From: Mesocentrotus franciscanus
Taxonomy: Eukaryota; Echinodermata; Echinoidea; Camarodonta; Strongylocentrotidae
Assembly: GCA_037976565.1 (NCBI GenBank)
Contig: CP137671.1
Location: 17,388,982 to 17,452,981, forward strand
Direction of reading: 5' to 3'
DNA length: 64,000 bases
The notes under the pieces were generated by a model. It saw nothing but the letters and a program-made list of their open reading frames with translations, did no database searches and was not told where the DNA came from. Shown here piece after piece: positions 52,867 through 63,690 of this stretch; position 1 is the stretch's first letter, and every line of letters begins with the position of its first letter. The position numbers and the translations under genes are program-made.

Positions 52867-54190
52867 ACAATTCAATTCAATTCAGTTCAATCTACTCATT
52901 CTTCTCAAGCATAAAAAACAATATACAAAATGGCAAATATACATAGTAAGAGAAAAAAATGAAAACTACAAAAAAGCTTATGAAAACTTGTACAGAGTAG
53001 TTCCGAGTAAAGGGAAAAATACATGGTATAAACAAAAGCAATAACAAAATACAAAATTATACAGATTAACTAGGTAATCCTAGTAACACACTAAACCAAC
53101 ACACATCAGCAATGATACAGGGAGGGTGGGGGTAATGGTAATTCTAAATTTAATGGAAAAAATTAATGTGAATAATCATCAATAAATACCCCTTTTAACT
53201 TTGCTTTGAATAAAGTTATATTTGTTGAATGCTTTACTTCCTCTGAAAGATTATTCCACTATGATCGTGGACCACTGTGTCTTAATGAGTTAAGTAAAAT
53301 CTTTTGTTTAACTTTGGGATAATGAAATTTATTACTTGAGCGAGTATTGTGATAATGGACCGATCTATTTATGGCGAACATTTGGGAAACATTGCAAGGA
53401 GTAATATTATGAATTGTACGAAACATTACTAATACTATTTGAAATCTATGTATATCATATATATTTAAGAATTTGTGCATATTCTCAAAATTATCTTTTG
53501 TCATTTGTGTAATGGTTCCAATTTCATTGTTCCAACATTCGCCCAAATGATATTACAATATTGAAGATAAGGTAAGGCTAGACAATTATAAAGCATATAG
53601 ATTTCCTTTTGTGGCAAAAAATAACGAAGTTTACCAAGAATTCCTAGAGTTTTTGAGATCTTGCTAGTTATAGTGGAACGATGGCTGTTGCGAGATAGTT
53701 CGTCGTCTAAGGTTACTCCGAGAAATTTGATTGTTTGGTAACAACTTAAAAGGATTTGATTCATAAATAATATTACATCGGAAATATCATGTATTATATG
53801 TTCTTTACAAAAATACATAACATTAGTTTTATCATAATTTGTCACCAATTCATTAGCATGAAACCAATTTATAATCTTAATTAATTCCTCATTTGTCTTT
53901 TATTTACAAGAATATCAAAACCATGAGAAGCAACTAAATTAGTGTCGTCTGCGAAGAGGACAAAATGGAAAAATGAGGTAACATTACATAAATCATTTAT
54001 ATAATTTTTTTTAAAGGAGCGGGCCCAAGTGTTGAGCCCTGGGGGGCTCCACACCGGACCCTCTCATGATGAGAAATAACATTATTATAAACAGTATAAT
54101 GAAAACGGTCAGATAAATAATCCTTAACCCAATTCAATGCAATACCACCTATACCAAAATTAGCTAGAATAGAAGGTAAAATATTGTGAT
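52867..54190 (-). pseudogene. CR1/L2-type LINE remnant with (GAATT)n tail
   Basis: It starts at its 3' tail (AATTCAATTCAATTCAG, 52867). Minus-strand frames include FKAK/WNNEIGTITQMT-type C-terminal pieces, a long frame VILFMNQILLSCYQTIKFLG with VTLDDELSRNSHRSTITSKI, the catalytic FADDTNLVAS and the upstream GAPQGSTLGP block at about 54025-54050. Frameshifts separate them. It interrupts unit 1 of the array element. Confidence 0.85.
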
Positions 54191-54952
54191 TACACTTTTC
54201 AGGTGCGATAAGTGCCCCTTGGCACCTCTGGTAATTTCCCTTTTAACAATCCCCTTTTCCTTTATAATAAGGGACCTATCCCCTTTTCATAAATGCCCCT
54301 TTACACCTCTTATAAATGTCCCTATCAAAAACCGATGGGTGCCCCTTTTCCTTCGAAAAATGCCCATTTCCTATTCTCCTAAGTGCCCTCTTTCATCCCT
54401 GGTGAGTGCCTCTTTTCAGGTGTAAGAAGTGCCCAATTTTCACCTCTGATAAGTACCCTTTGTACTTTGACACGTGCTCCTTTTCTTTTCTAATAAGTGT
54501 CTTATCCCTTTCCAAAAGTGTCCCTTTTTCTTCTCATCATTAAACGTGCCCTTAATTTAAAGCGACTAAGAGAAATTTCCCCCAAAGCTCGCTCGCTAGC
54601 ATTTATAGATGATATATTTATTTTAGTCTCCCGTTATTAGAGTGCCCTTAGAACCCCATCAGGATTATTTTTTTTTTCCTTTTTATAACATGTAATTTTT
54701 CGCACTGCGACCTCACAAATCTTTAAATTTTTCCTCGCTCGCTCGCAAATGAATTTTCAGACTATCACACCCAACTGCAAAGTATAACGCTTAAGCAATA
54801 TCTTGAATGCTGCATAAAGAGAAAAAAAATATTGAAATAATCCCTGATAATGTTATCACAATGTAGGGGTATATACTAATGTATAAAAAATTGTATATTT
54901 TCACTTTCCCATTGCAGGTCCCCCCACTTGGGAAGTCGCTCCGCCGCCCCTG

Positions 54953-55276
54953 CTCTGATCGGAGGTATACTTGAGCTTCTCTGCGATCTCAATATCCTTG
55001 ACATTGAGCTGTATAGTTTCTGACCCATTACATTACTTCCGACCTTCATCCCAGGGGCCCTGGCCTACGGCGGGCCCGTGGACGTGGACCCCATCAGTAT
55101 AAGATAAAAGTGGTTCCCAAGACAATCCTTTGTTCTATCAAAATTGTCCTCAGGAGAGGGAGACAGGCAGACATACAGAGTGTGCATGTGTGTGTGTGTG
55201 TGTGAATTGATTTTCAACGAAATAAACGAAGAAGCCACTTCGAAGATAGCATTTGTACAAATGACTCTTGCTCCCT
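54953..55276. other. DNA between array-element units
   Basis: Unclassified sequence with a short TG run (55190-55204). No gene is seen. Confidence 0.3.
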
Positions 55277-57745
55277 ACTTTTTCAAGTATCCCGAAAGTG
55301 CCCCTTTTTACATCAGAAAAGTGCCCTTTCTTCTTTCACATAGGTGCCCGCTCCACATTCTTATAAGTGCCCCTTACCACCTCCGATAAGTGCCCCCTTT
55401 ACCTCTGATAATTGTCCCTATATTTAATCTGAAAGGTTCCCCTTGTACTTTGCAAATTGCCTTTTCCTTTATAAAGTGCCCCTCCTTCTAATAAGTGCCC
55501 TTTTCACCTCTGAAAAGTCCCCCTTTTATTTTGATACGTGCCCCTTTTGCCTTTCTAATAAGTGCCCTTTTTTATTCTGATAATTACCCCTTCCTCTTCT
55601 CATAATTGCTCCTATTCAAACAAGAGAGGTTCCCTCTTACTTTGACAAGTGTCGCTTTTCCTTTGTAATAGGCGCCCTTTTTCCTTTCTCATTATCTTTT
55701 ATTCTGATAAGTGCCACTTCCCCTTCTTATATATAATTGCTACTTTTCACCTCTGATAAATTCCCCTATCAAAATCTAATAGGTGCTCATTTTCCTTCGA
55801 CTATTGCCCTTTTCCCATTCTCATTGGTGCCATTTTCTTCTTTGGTGAGAGTCTTTTTCAGATGCGAAAAGAGCCCCTTTTCACCTCTGAAAATTGCCTT
55901 TTTTACTTTGACAAGTGCTTCTATTCTTTTCTACTAATTGTCCAGGGGCGGCCGAGCGACTTCCAAAGTGGGGGCACCAAGATAAAAGGGCACTTTCTGG
56001 AAAAAAGGGCACCTACAAAGGGAAATGTCAAGGGAAATCTCAAAGCAAAAATATACAATTTTTTAGACATTAGTATATACCCCTACATTGTGATTACATT
56101 CATTATCAGGGATGATTTCAATATTTGTTTCACTTTATACACCATACAAGATATTGCTTAAGCATCATACTTTGCAGTTTGGTGTGATGGTCTACAAATT
56201 TATTTGCGAGCGAGCGAAGCGAGCGAGGAAAACTTTAAAGAGTTGTGAGGTCGCAGTGCGAAAAATTGCACCCAATCCTGATGGGGTTAGAGCACATTCT
56301 CATAACGGAAGACTGAAAAGGCCTTTGATAAGTAACATAAGTATATCATCTATAGATGCGTGCGAGCGTAGCGACCGAGCTTTGGGGAAATTGCTCTTAG
56401 TCGCTTGAAATTAGGAGCGCGTTTAATGATGAGAGGAAAGGGGACACTTATCAGAAAAGAAAAGGAGCATGTGTCAAAGTACAAAGAGTAATTATCAGAG
56501 GTGAAAATGGGGCACTTCTTACACCCTCAAAAACAGGCACTCACCAGGGATGAAAAAAGTCAGTCATGAGAATAGGAAATGGGCATTTGTCGACGGAAAA
56601 GGGGCCCCCATCAGATTTTGATAGGGGCATTTATAAGAGGTGAAAAGGGGCATTTATGAAAAGGGGATAGGTCCCTTATTAGAAAGAAAAAGGGGCACGT
56701 ATCATTTTTAAAAGGGAATTTATCAAGAGGTGAAAAGAGGCACTTATCGCACCTGAAAAGAGGCAATGACCAGATATGAAAAGGGGGCTTATGTAAATGA
56801 AAAAGGGGCACTTATAATAAAGGAAAATGTGCATTAGTTGAAAGAAAATGGGCACCGATCAGATTTTAAAGGGGACATTTATCGGAGGTGAAGGGGGCAC
56901 TTATCTAAAGTGAAAAGGAGTATTTTCTCGTACTTAAAAAGGGTCATTTACAAGAGAAGGGGCACTTATGAGAAGGGGAAGGGGCTCTTTTTTAATGGGG
57001 CACTTATCATTCGGAAAAGAGGCACTTATTAGTAAGGAAAAGGGGCACATGTGAAAATATAAGGTGCGCTTATCCGAGTTAAAATGGGGTAGTTATTAAA
57101 AGGAAAGGGCACTTCTTACAAAGGAAAAGGGGCACTTGTCAAAGTAAAAGAGGCACCTCTCAGATTTGAATAGGGCAATTATCAAAGGTGAAGGGGGCAC
57201 TTATCAAAAGTGAAAAGAGGCACTTCTCTTACCTGAAAAGGAGCACTTACTAGAGATTAAAAGGGCACTTATGAGAATGGAAAATGGACACTTATTGCAA
57301 GGAAAATGGGAAGTAAAAGGGCACGTGTCCAAATAAAAGGGGCACTATATCAGAGTTGAAAAGAGGAAGGGGCACTTTTACAAATTAATAAGGGCACTTG
57401 TGAAAGTAAAAGGGGCACTTCTTACAAAGTTAAAGGGGCACTTTTTCTATGTAAAAAGGGGCACTTTTCGGGTGCTTGAAAAAGTGGGAGGGCACTGTGC
57501 CGCCCCTGCCCCGGGAGGGCCGCCTCTGTAAGTGTCCTTTTCCCTTCTGATAAGTGCCCCCTTCTCCTTTCTCCAAAACTTGTGCCCCTCTGGCCTAAAA
57601 GCAACTTTCTTATTGAATATTCCCACAAAGCTCGCTCGCTACGCTCGCTCTCATATATAGTTGATACAAATATCTAACGTATTAAAGGATTTTCTGTCTT
57701 TCACGATGAAATTTTGCTAATAAGACCCCATTAGGATTTTGTTCC
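55277..57745. mobile_element. Array-bearing TIR element, unit 3 (host of unit 2)
   Basis: CTACTTTTTCAAGTATCCCG marks the same internal position as in unit 1. The TGCCCC array runs to 55942, is interrupted by unit 2, and resumes at 57529 with AAGTGTCCTTTTCCC, leading into the core (AAAGCTCGCTCGCTACGCTC and GACCCCATTAGGATTTTG). Outer terminal repeats were not found. Confidence 0.6.
55943..57528. mobile_element. Array-bearing TIR element, unit 2 (inverted, nested)
   Basis: It starts CAGGGGCGGCCGAGCGACTT and ends CCCGGGAGGGCCGCCTCTG. Relative to unit 1 it is reverse-complemented: core first (GCGAGCGAGCGAAGCGAGCG, TTGTGAGGTCGCAGTGC), then GGGGCACTT arrays. Flanks TAATTGTC (55935-55942) and TAAGTGTC (57529-57536) agree in 7 of 8 bases, as expected of an 8-bp target duplication. 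It lies inside the array of unit 3. Confidence 0.78.
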
Positions 57746-57984
57746 TCTTTATCTAATTGATCACAAAGTCAAGTCTAAATCCCGACTTTTATGTTGTGCA
57801 AGTCTTCATTCCAGCAAGAAGGTGTACAATGATGGACAGGACATGGGGTAATTGTATTAACATATTTAATGAAGTAAATCTCAGTCCCACTTGTTAAAAA
57901 TTATGTTGGGAGATTGTTGTTAGGTCTTCATCTAACTCGATCCAGCCCAGCTTGGGAGCTCCAGAACTGCATAGCCATAGGAAA

Positions 57985-59148
57985 ACGATTCAAGCTTCGA
58001 AGGAACATCAAATCGTACTATTCTCCCGAAGGCCATCTAGATCCTCGAGTGTCATTGTATCTATATATTAATACGCAAAATCGTCGCGGGGGGTACAAAA
58101 CGGTTCATGAAAAACATCTTTCCTCGACTGCCTTCGCCGTGGCGCGGGAACGGCGACACAATTCCACGAGGCATGTCTCCGTATCCCGCGTGCCACGTCG
58201 ACCCGTGGTCGCCGTCCACGTCGTTAAACGTGGTTTCGGGGTCCCGGGGAGCTAGGACGGGCGGACGAGGGCACGGCCGGCGTTGTCCGTGAAAGGAGCA
58301 GGGAGGCGACGAACCCGCGAGAGTGAGGCAGCAAGGCGTGCACCCGCCCTCTGTCTAATCAAAGAGATACACGGCGGATGACGGTCAACTCACGTAATGT
58401 AGTGTAGCAAATGCACCATATACCAGTGGCGGATCCAGGGGGGGCCGGGGCCCGGGCCCCTCCTGAAAAAAACAGGTAAAAACACCCTTTTTGAAGAAAA
58501 GATGGGCCCCTCCTGGCGCCCAAGGGGTGGCGGTGGAAAAAATTACCCTTCCGTAGGAAATTTTTTAGGGTACCCCAAAAAAATTGTGCTCACTACCCTG
58601 GCGCCCAAGGGGTGGCGGTGGAAAAATAAGCCTTCCCGGAGGAAAAAATTTTCGGGTTAAAAAAAAAAATTGTGCTCACTACCTCCACCCCCACTGAGCG
58701 AAAAATCGACCGGCACGATTTTCAAATTTTCGCACGAAGTGGGCCCCTTTTTAGGCCCCCTCCCTTGCCGCCGACTGGATCCGCCCCTGCCATATACAAC
58801 CGGTTGGCGTCTTAGGTATATTGCTATATGACATGCTTTGTAGGCCAGGCGGCCATGCGTGTACGTGTATTATGCGATGATTCTACGCGCGCGTCACACA
58901 CACAGTATACAGTCGATTCGAGTCGAGTCGATTGCTATATACACACTGGCGCAAGCCATGGACCTATTTTTGCGTAAAATCTTTACTTTGAAAAAAATTA
59001 TACAAATTCTGTGATCCCTGCCAACATAATCATAATCCAAGCTTCTGCTTTATTGGTCTTTTCATGAAAACTACATTATAATCACAACAATGATAACGCA
59101 GATAGATCTCAAGTATATCGAGATCAGCTGTAGTTTGTAATACGGTGC
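57985..59148. repeat. Right-hand copy of the composite repeat
   Basis: Blocks match 2310-4968: GAAGGAACATCAAATCGTAC (direct), the GC-rich 58059-58372 (inverted) and 58980-59130 (inverted; CCAAGCTTCTGCTTTATTGG, CATGAAAACTACATT). It is interrupted by the hAT element at 58424-58789 and followed by the hAT element at 59157. Confidence 0.65.
58424..58789. mobile_element. 366-bp hAT-type MITE with 8-bp TSD
   Basis: Inverted ends CAGTGGCGGATCCAG and CTGGATCCGCCCCTG are flanked by the exact direct repeat CCATATAC (58416-58423 and 58790-58797). An internal GGCGCCCAAGGGGTGGCGGT block is doubled. An 8-bp duplication and CAG...CTG ends are hAT hallmarks. Confidence 0.92.
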
Positions 59149-59156
59149 GACATTTC

Positions 59157-59957
59157 CAGTGGCGTAGACAGGTTCGTACACCTGGGGGGGATGACTGGGC
59201 TGCCAACGCTAGTGAGGGCGCGAAGCGCCCGAGCGAGGGAGCGAAGCGACCGAGCGGGGGGAGGGTGTGGGAGGGGTTTGTCCCCCTCCCACGGTAGGGA
59301 GCTTTTGCAATTTTGAACTTGAAATCGTGCAATCTGATGCATACTTAATGAGGTAAAATAACACACACAAGCGTGCACACACACACACACACACACGCAC
59401 ACATACTACGCCTTGAATGGACAGACATACATCGACAAGATCTACACACCGTGGCATACGAATACAGAATGGACTGACACATAGTATTGCATATTGAACC
59501 ACACTACGTATTTATTTATCTCTGTGAATTTTGCTGTTACACCTCTTCAGAAAAAAACCAATGTCAACTGTGTACACGCAGGTATAGTCTTTGTTGTCTT
59601 GATAGGGGTATGTGGTTATGAATGAAAACAGCCTCTGTGGCCATTTGTGAATAGAACACATAAACAACAAACAAATAACGATTAAACTTTGAACAATATG
59701 TCTGTTCATTATAAAGCATAATGAATACGTACATACTATGCTTTTTTACCTCAAAGAAACAGGCATAGTATCCATAGATGGATATTGGCTGGCGGCTCAT
59801 TAACATACAGATACAAAAACATAAACAGTATCACTATGATCCATGGAGTAACAATACTGCTTTGTAAGTTTGTGAAGAAATCGGAACCATAACGGCATTG
59901 CATCGTTTCAAATTAGGGCATTATTTACTTCTATTTGATCTCAGTCTTATAATAGTA

Positions 59958-60045
<88 letters not shown>

Positions 60046-60827
60046 AAATAAGAAATAATACTAATACAAATAATAATGCTATAATAGGTTCCTTTTATCT
60101 CGCATTTCAAGACAGGGTAAATTCACACTGCGCTTTACATGAAACAAACTTCTTTAAACATTTCAAACTTATGTCTTCATGCATCAATCAACATACTTTA
60201 AATGAATACAAAACAAAGTGCATCTTAAATAAAACAAAAATAAATAAATAGTTAACAATACAGAAAAGATGTAGCTGCTGCAAGCTTAACAACAAACTAA
60301 TGTATACCAGTCAGTCCTGATATCAGTATTAGTGTAACAATAGTCATATAGTGGGAGCATGAAGTTGAACAATTCATGATTATACATAATTATATATGTT
60401 TGTTTGAATAATACTTGTTATAAAGATAGTAGTATGGTACTCTCTGTCACGAATTATTATGTATAATGTTGTATCACATTCATTTTCTATTCTGTTTTAG
60501 ATTGCGCTGATGCATTTTGCACACAATGTATAATGCCTATAACACGAGTGGGCCAGACCACACATGTATTTCAATAAAAACCGACTTGAGAAAATAACGA
60601 TAACAATAATGATGAGGATTATTATTATCATCATCATAATTATTATTATTATTAATATTATAATTGTTATCATTATTATTATTACTATTATTATCATCAT
60701 TATGACTTATTAAGTAAGCAAATATCATTCCCCAAAACCTGGGGGGATGATTGTACATGCCATCCCCCCCACCTTGTGAGGTGGGGGGGATGCATCCCCC
60801 TCATCCCCCCCGTTGTCTACGCCCCTG
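59157..60827. mobile_element. 1,671-bp non-autonomous hAT-type element with 8-bp TSD
   Basis: Inverted ends CAGTGGCGTAGACAGG and TGTCTACGCCCCTG are flanked by exact GACATTTC (59149-59156 and 60828-60835). Subterminal GCGAAGCGCCCGAGCGAGGG and GGGGGATG runs, a CA microsatellite (59376-59402), a long TAA run (59950-60045) and imperfect ATT/ATC repeats (60600-60712) fill the interior. No transposase frame is seen. Confidence 0.9.
59950..60045. repeat. (TAA)n microsatellite
   Basis: About 95 bases of nearly perfect TAA repeats inside the hAT-type element. Confidence 0.98.
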
Positions 60828-60889
60828 GACATTTCATGGCCAAACAGCGCATACAGATAAGTATACAAACTCTGTCAATTTCGATCTCA

Positions 60890-61060
60890 GTACTAATGAA
60901 TCACAATCTATTTCAATCTATTTTTAAATAATAGACAAATAGCATAGAAGCTTGGATTATGATTATCTTTACATGGTTCACAGAATTTGTATAATTCTTT
61001 CACAGCAAAAAAATTCATACGAAATTCGAACAGTTTGTTCATGCTGTGCTCCCGGGCAAT
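60890..61060. repeat. Direct-orientation block of the composite repeat
   Basis: AGAAGCTTGGATTATGATTA and CATGGTTCACAGAATTTGTA match 4235-4300 in the same orientation, while 58980-59100 carries the same block inverted. The two blocks face each other across the hAT insertion, so the pre-insertion site was a fold-back. Confidence 0.75.
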
Positions 61061-61439
61061 TCCGGTACTCGATAGGCATGTGTGTGGAATCAGTAGGTCC
61101 ATGGTGGAATCAACATTTTTTTTCAAATTTCAAAGATGCACCGATTTAGTCAAAACAGCACCAAGGCTCGACGACATCGATCAAGACCGAATGAACTCAG
61201 TAAACTTCAACATACTCCAAATAACTGAAAATGATTTTTAACTGACGTACTACCTGTGTTTAAATTGATTTAAGGTAAAGACCAGTTTTGGAAACGCCCC
61301 CCTCTCAAAAAATGAAAAGGAAGCTAATACGTGATGATACAAATTTTGCCGGGAAACCGCCTACTAATTGATATATTTGGTAAATTATTATATCTATTTG
61401 GACCGGATAGATATCGCGCACATGGTCGCGTAGTCCCAT

Positions 61440-61627
61440 ATACATCTTTCTGTGCAGTGCTTGTAACTTTACCAAGACTCGGCCAAATTTCTTATCATTT
61501 TGATGATTCCAGAACCTTGCAGTACACATCAATACTTATATGCTAGATGAACAAACTTTTCTGATCGATTCCACAACGTTTCTTTCACAATGCAATCGCA
61601 TGACCAGAACTGGTCTTTATCTTTAAC
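61440..61627. repeat. Dispersed repeat E, copy 2
   Basis: Same sequence as 36990-37218 without the AATTC-rich insert: CTTTTCTGATC is joined directly to GATTCCACAACG. Confidence 0.85.
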
Positions 61628-61769
61628 TCTAACAAATTAATATATGATATATGAATTAACAAAATAGTTTTTTTCCCCTCAATAAATTCTTCAATTTATT
61701 ATACCTATTAAAAACAAAACAGAAAACAAGTGCTCATTACACCTAAGCTTATTTCAATTGGAATCTCAT

Positions 61770-63000
61770 AGTTCAAGTTTTATTTCCACATCTGATTTTA
61801 AAAAGACACAAGTACAATTTATATGCATATATACAATATCAAACGTTAAAATGAAACATCTTCAATTTAAATCATAATGTGGTGGGGAAAAAACAGAGGC
61901 CAATGGCCTATCGAGGTTATTCCCAAAGATAATAAAATTTACATTAAATTTTTCTTAAATATACTAAAAACGAGATAAAAATACAGAAATTAAAATAACA
62001 CAAAACATCAATATATACAATTAAACCAGACAAATCCATTACAAAAAAAAAGGAAAACAAAAAAGGCATTTGTGTAAAAATAATCCTAGTTATACATATT
62101 CATTTACAAGATATTTCTTAAGCTTTCTTTGAAAATTGACACTGTTGGGCTTATTTGAAGTTCTTGAGGCAATTTTTTCCATAATTTTGGTCCGGCATAA
62201 GTAATTGTTGTTCTTGAGAAATCGTAAGTAAACATTGGTAGGTAAAATAGATTTGATTGACGAGTTTCATAATTACTCACATTTCTATTACATATAAAAC
62301 AATCATCTCAAAACTTTGGAAGTATGTTTTTAGAGTAAGAAAACATAAAGATACCAATCTGTTGCTTATGTATATCATAAATTGTTAATAAACTATGTTT
62401 TTTAAATACAGGAGCAGTGTGGGAGAAAGGATGTAAGTTAAATATAATTCGTATCGCACGTTTCTAAAGAATTAAAATTAGATTTAAATGAGTTTTAGCA
62501 CAGTTTCCCCACACTATATTACAGTAGATAAGATAATTTTTTTTAATTCTGTTCATTGCACCAATAGCTTTAGATATTTGACATGATACATAATGTACAT
62601 GTTCTTTCCAAGTCAGTTTGTCGTCAATTCTTACCCCTAAAAAGTTGTAGAATTTACTATCGATATTATTTGTTGGTTGATAGTTATTTCCATACAGGAT
62701 ATATCAATATTTTTGTTTTTTGGCTGAAATAACATACAGCATGTGTTTTGAGCATTCAATTTTAATTTATTTGCTTTAAACCATGTATCAATTTTTTAAA
62801 GTTCCGAATTAAATAGTAGTACACAATGTATCAATATTTTTACCAGACAAAAATAAATTTGTATCATCTGCAAAAATTGTTGACTGTAAAATATCACTTA
62901 CGATTTGAATATCATTAATATATAACAAAAACAATAACAATAAAACGGCATACATGTATGTAACTTCCATTTCCTTAAAACAGGTCACAATGGAGAACAT
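61770..63000 (-). pseudogene. CR1-type LINE remnant, minus strand
   Basis: Minus-strand frames carry LLLFLLYINDIQIVSDILQS, TIFADDTNLFLSGKNIDTLC (catalytic F-A-D-D) and, near 62100-62260, TITYAGPKLWKKLPQELQIS then VSIFKESLRNIL, the typical C-terminal end of CR1 ORF2. Frames are broken. The T-rich 61770-62090 is the 3' UTR. Confidence 0.85.
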
Positions 63001-63289
63001 CAAAGCATGCACCTCTTTGAAGTTGATTGTATCATCCATGCAAAATATCATTTTGATGATAATTTTGTTTAATAGAACATGTAGTTTTGATAGTGTATGT
63101 TAAGCCAAATGAAACAATCGTTATTCGTGTTTTGATGTGGAACAAGTTTTGAATAAATATGTTGTAATTTCTTACATCATTTGTAAAATCTTTGAAAATT
63201 AATTTCATTTATGATGTATTAATAATGTCACTGCCATTCAAAGTAATGAGAGAAAGCAGAAAATGGGAAATATATGAGTGCATAAATTA

Positions 63290-63690
63290 ATATTATTTCC
63301 AGTGTGGAACTGAATTAACTTAGAGATGTGTGAAAATAGCAAAAATGAGAATGGGAGTGAAACGAGAACAGTATTCGTAAGAAACGAGAGTGCATGAGGA
63401 CGGGAAAGGGATAGTGAGAATAAGGATAGGAATATATGAAAAACAATAATCATAAATAACGAAAGTGAAAACGAAAGTTAACGTGTATATAACATATTTG
63501 CGTCATTTATTTACAAATTAATAATTTCACATTTTTCTTCTAATTTTCAAGTTTTATTACATGGTACAAATAAAAAAACAATTCAAAACGATACATGAAA
63601 CGGCAAACAAAAGGTTGATATTCTAACGAATTAAATATTAATAAAAAGAGTAGAAAAATAATAAAAGGAAAAAAAGTAGGCATATACAGG
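63290..63690. repeat. Inverted block matching 2470-3410
   Basis: The reverse complement of this stretch matches the left composite repeat: GGGATAGTGAGAATAAGGAT, CGTTTTGAATTG/CAATTCAAAACGATACATG and GAGTGAAACGAGAACA segments. It is diverged, with gaps. Confidence 0.6.

Larger units (their letters stand above)
51933..54952. mobile_element. Array-bearing TIR element, unit 1 (split by LINEs)
   Basis: It starts CAGAGGCGGCGCTCCCGGGG with GGCACAGTGCCCCC and CTTTTTCAAG, followed by a degenerate array of AAGTGCCCCTTTT(N)~12-18 units with CTCTGATA and TACTTTGACA variants. The array resumes after a LINE insertion (about 52403-54190), then a core with AAAGCTCGCTCGCTAGC, GCACTGCGACCTCACAA and GTAGGGGTATATACTAA, ending CACTTGGGAAGTCGCTCCGC then CGCCCCTG. 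No transposase is present and no clear target duplication is seen. Confidence 0.75.

Noticed and set aside
51980..57480. CRISPR-like array of GTGCCCC repeats
   Set aside because: Units and spacers are degenerate, contiguous and of varying length, the context is eukaryotic, and the same unit order is found in several transposon copies.
58424..58789. LTR or terminal repeat of a retrovirus-like element
   Set aside because: The ends are inverted, not direct, and the flanking 8-bp duplication fits hAT transposition.
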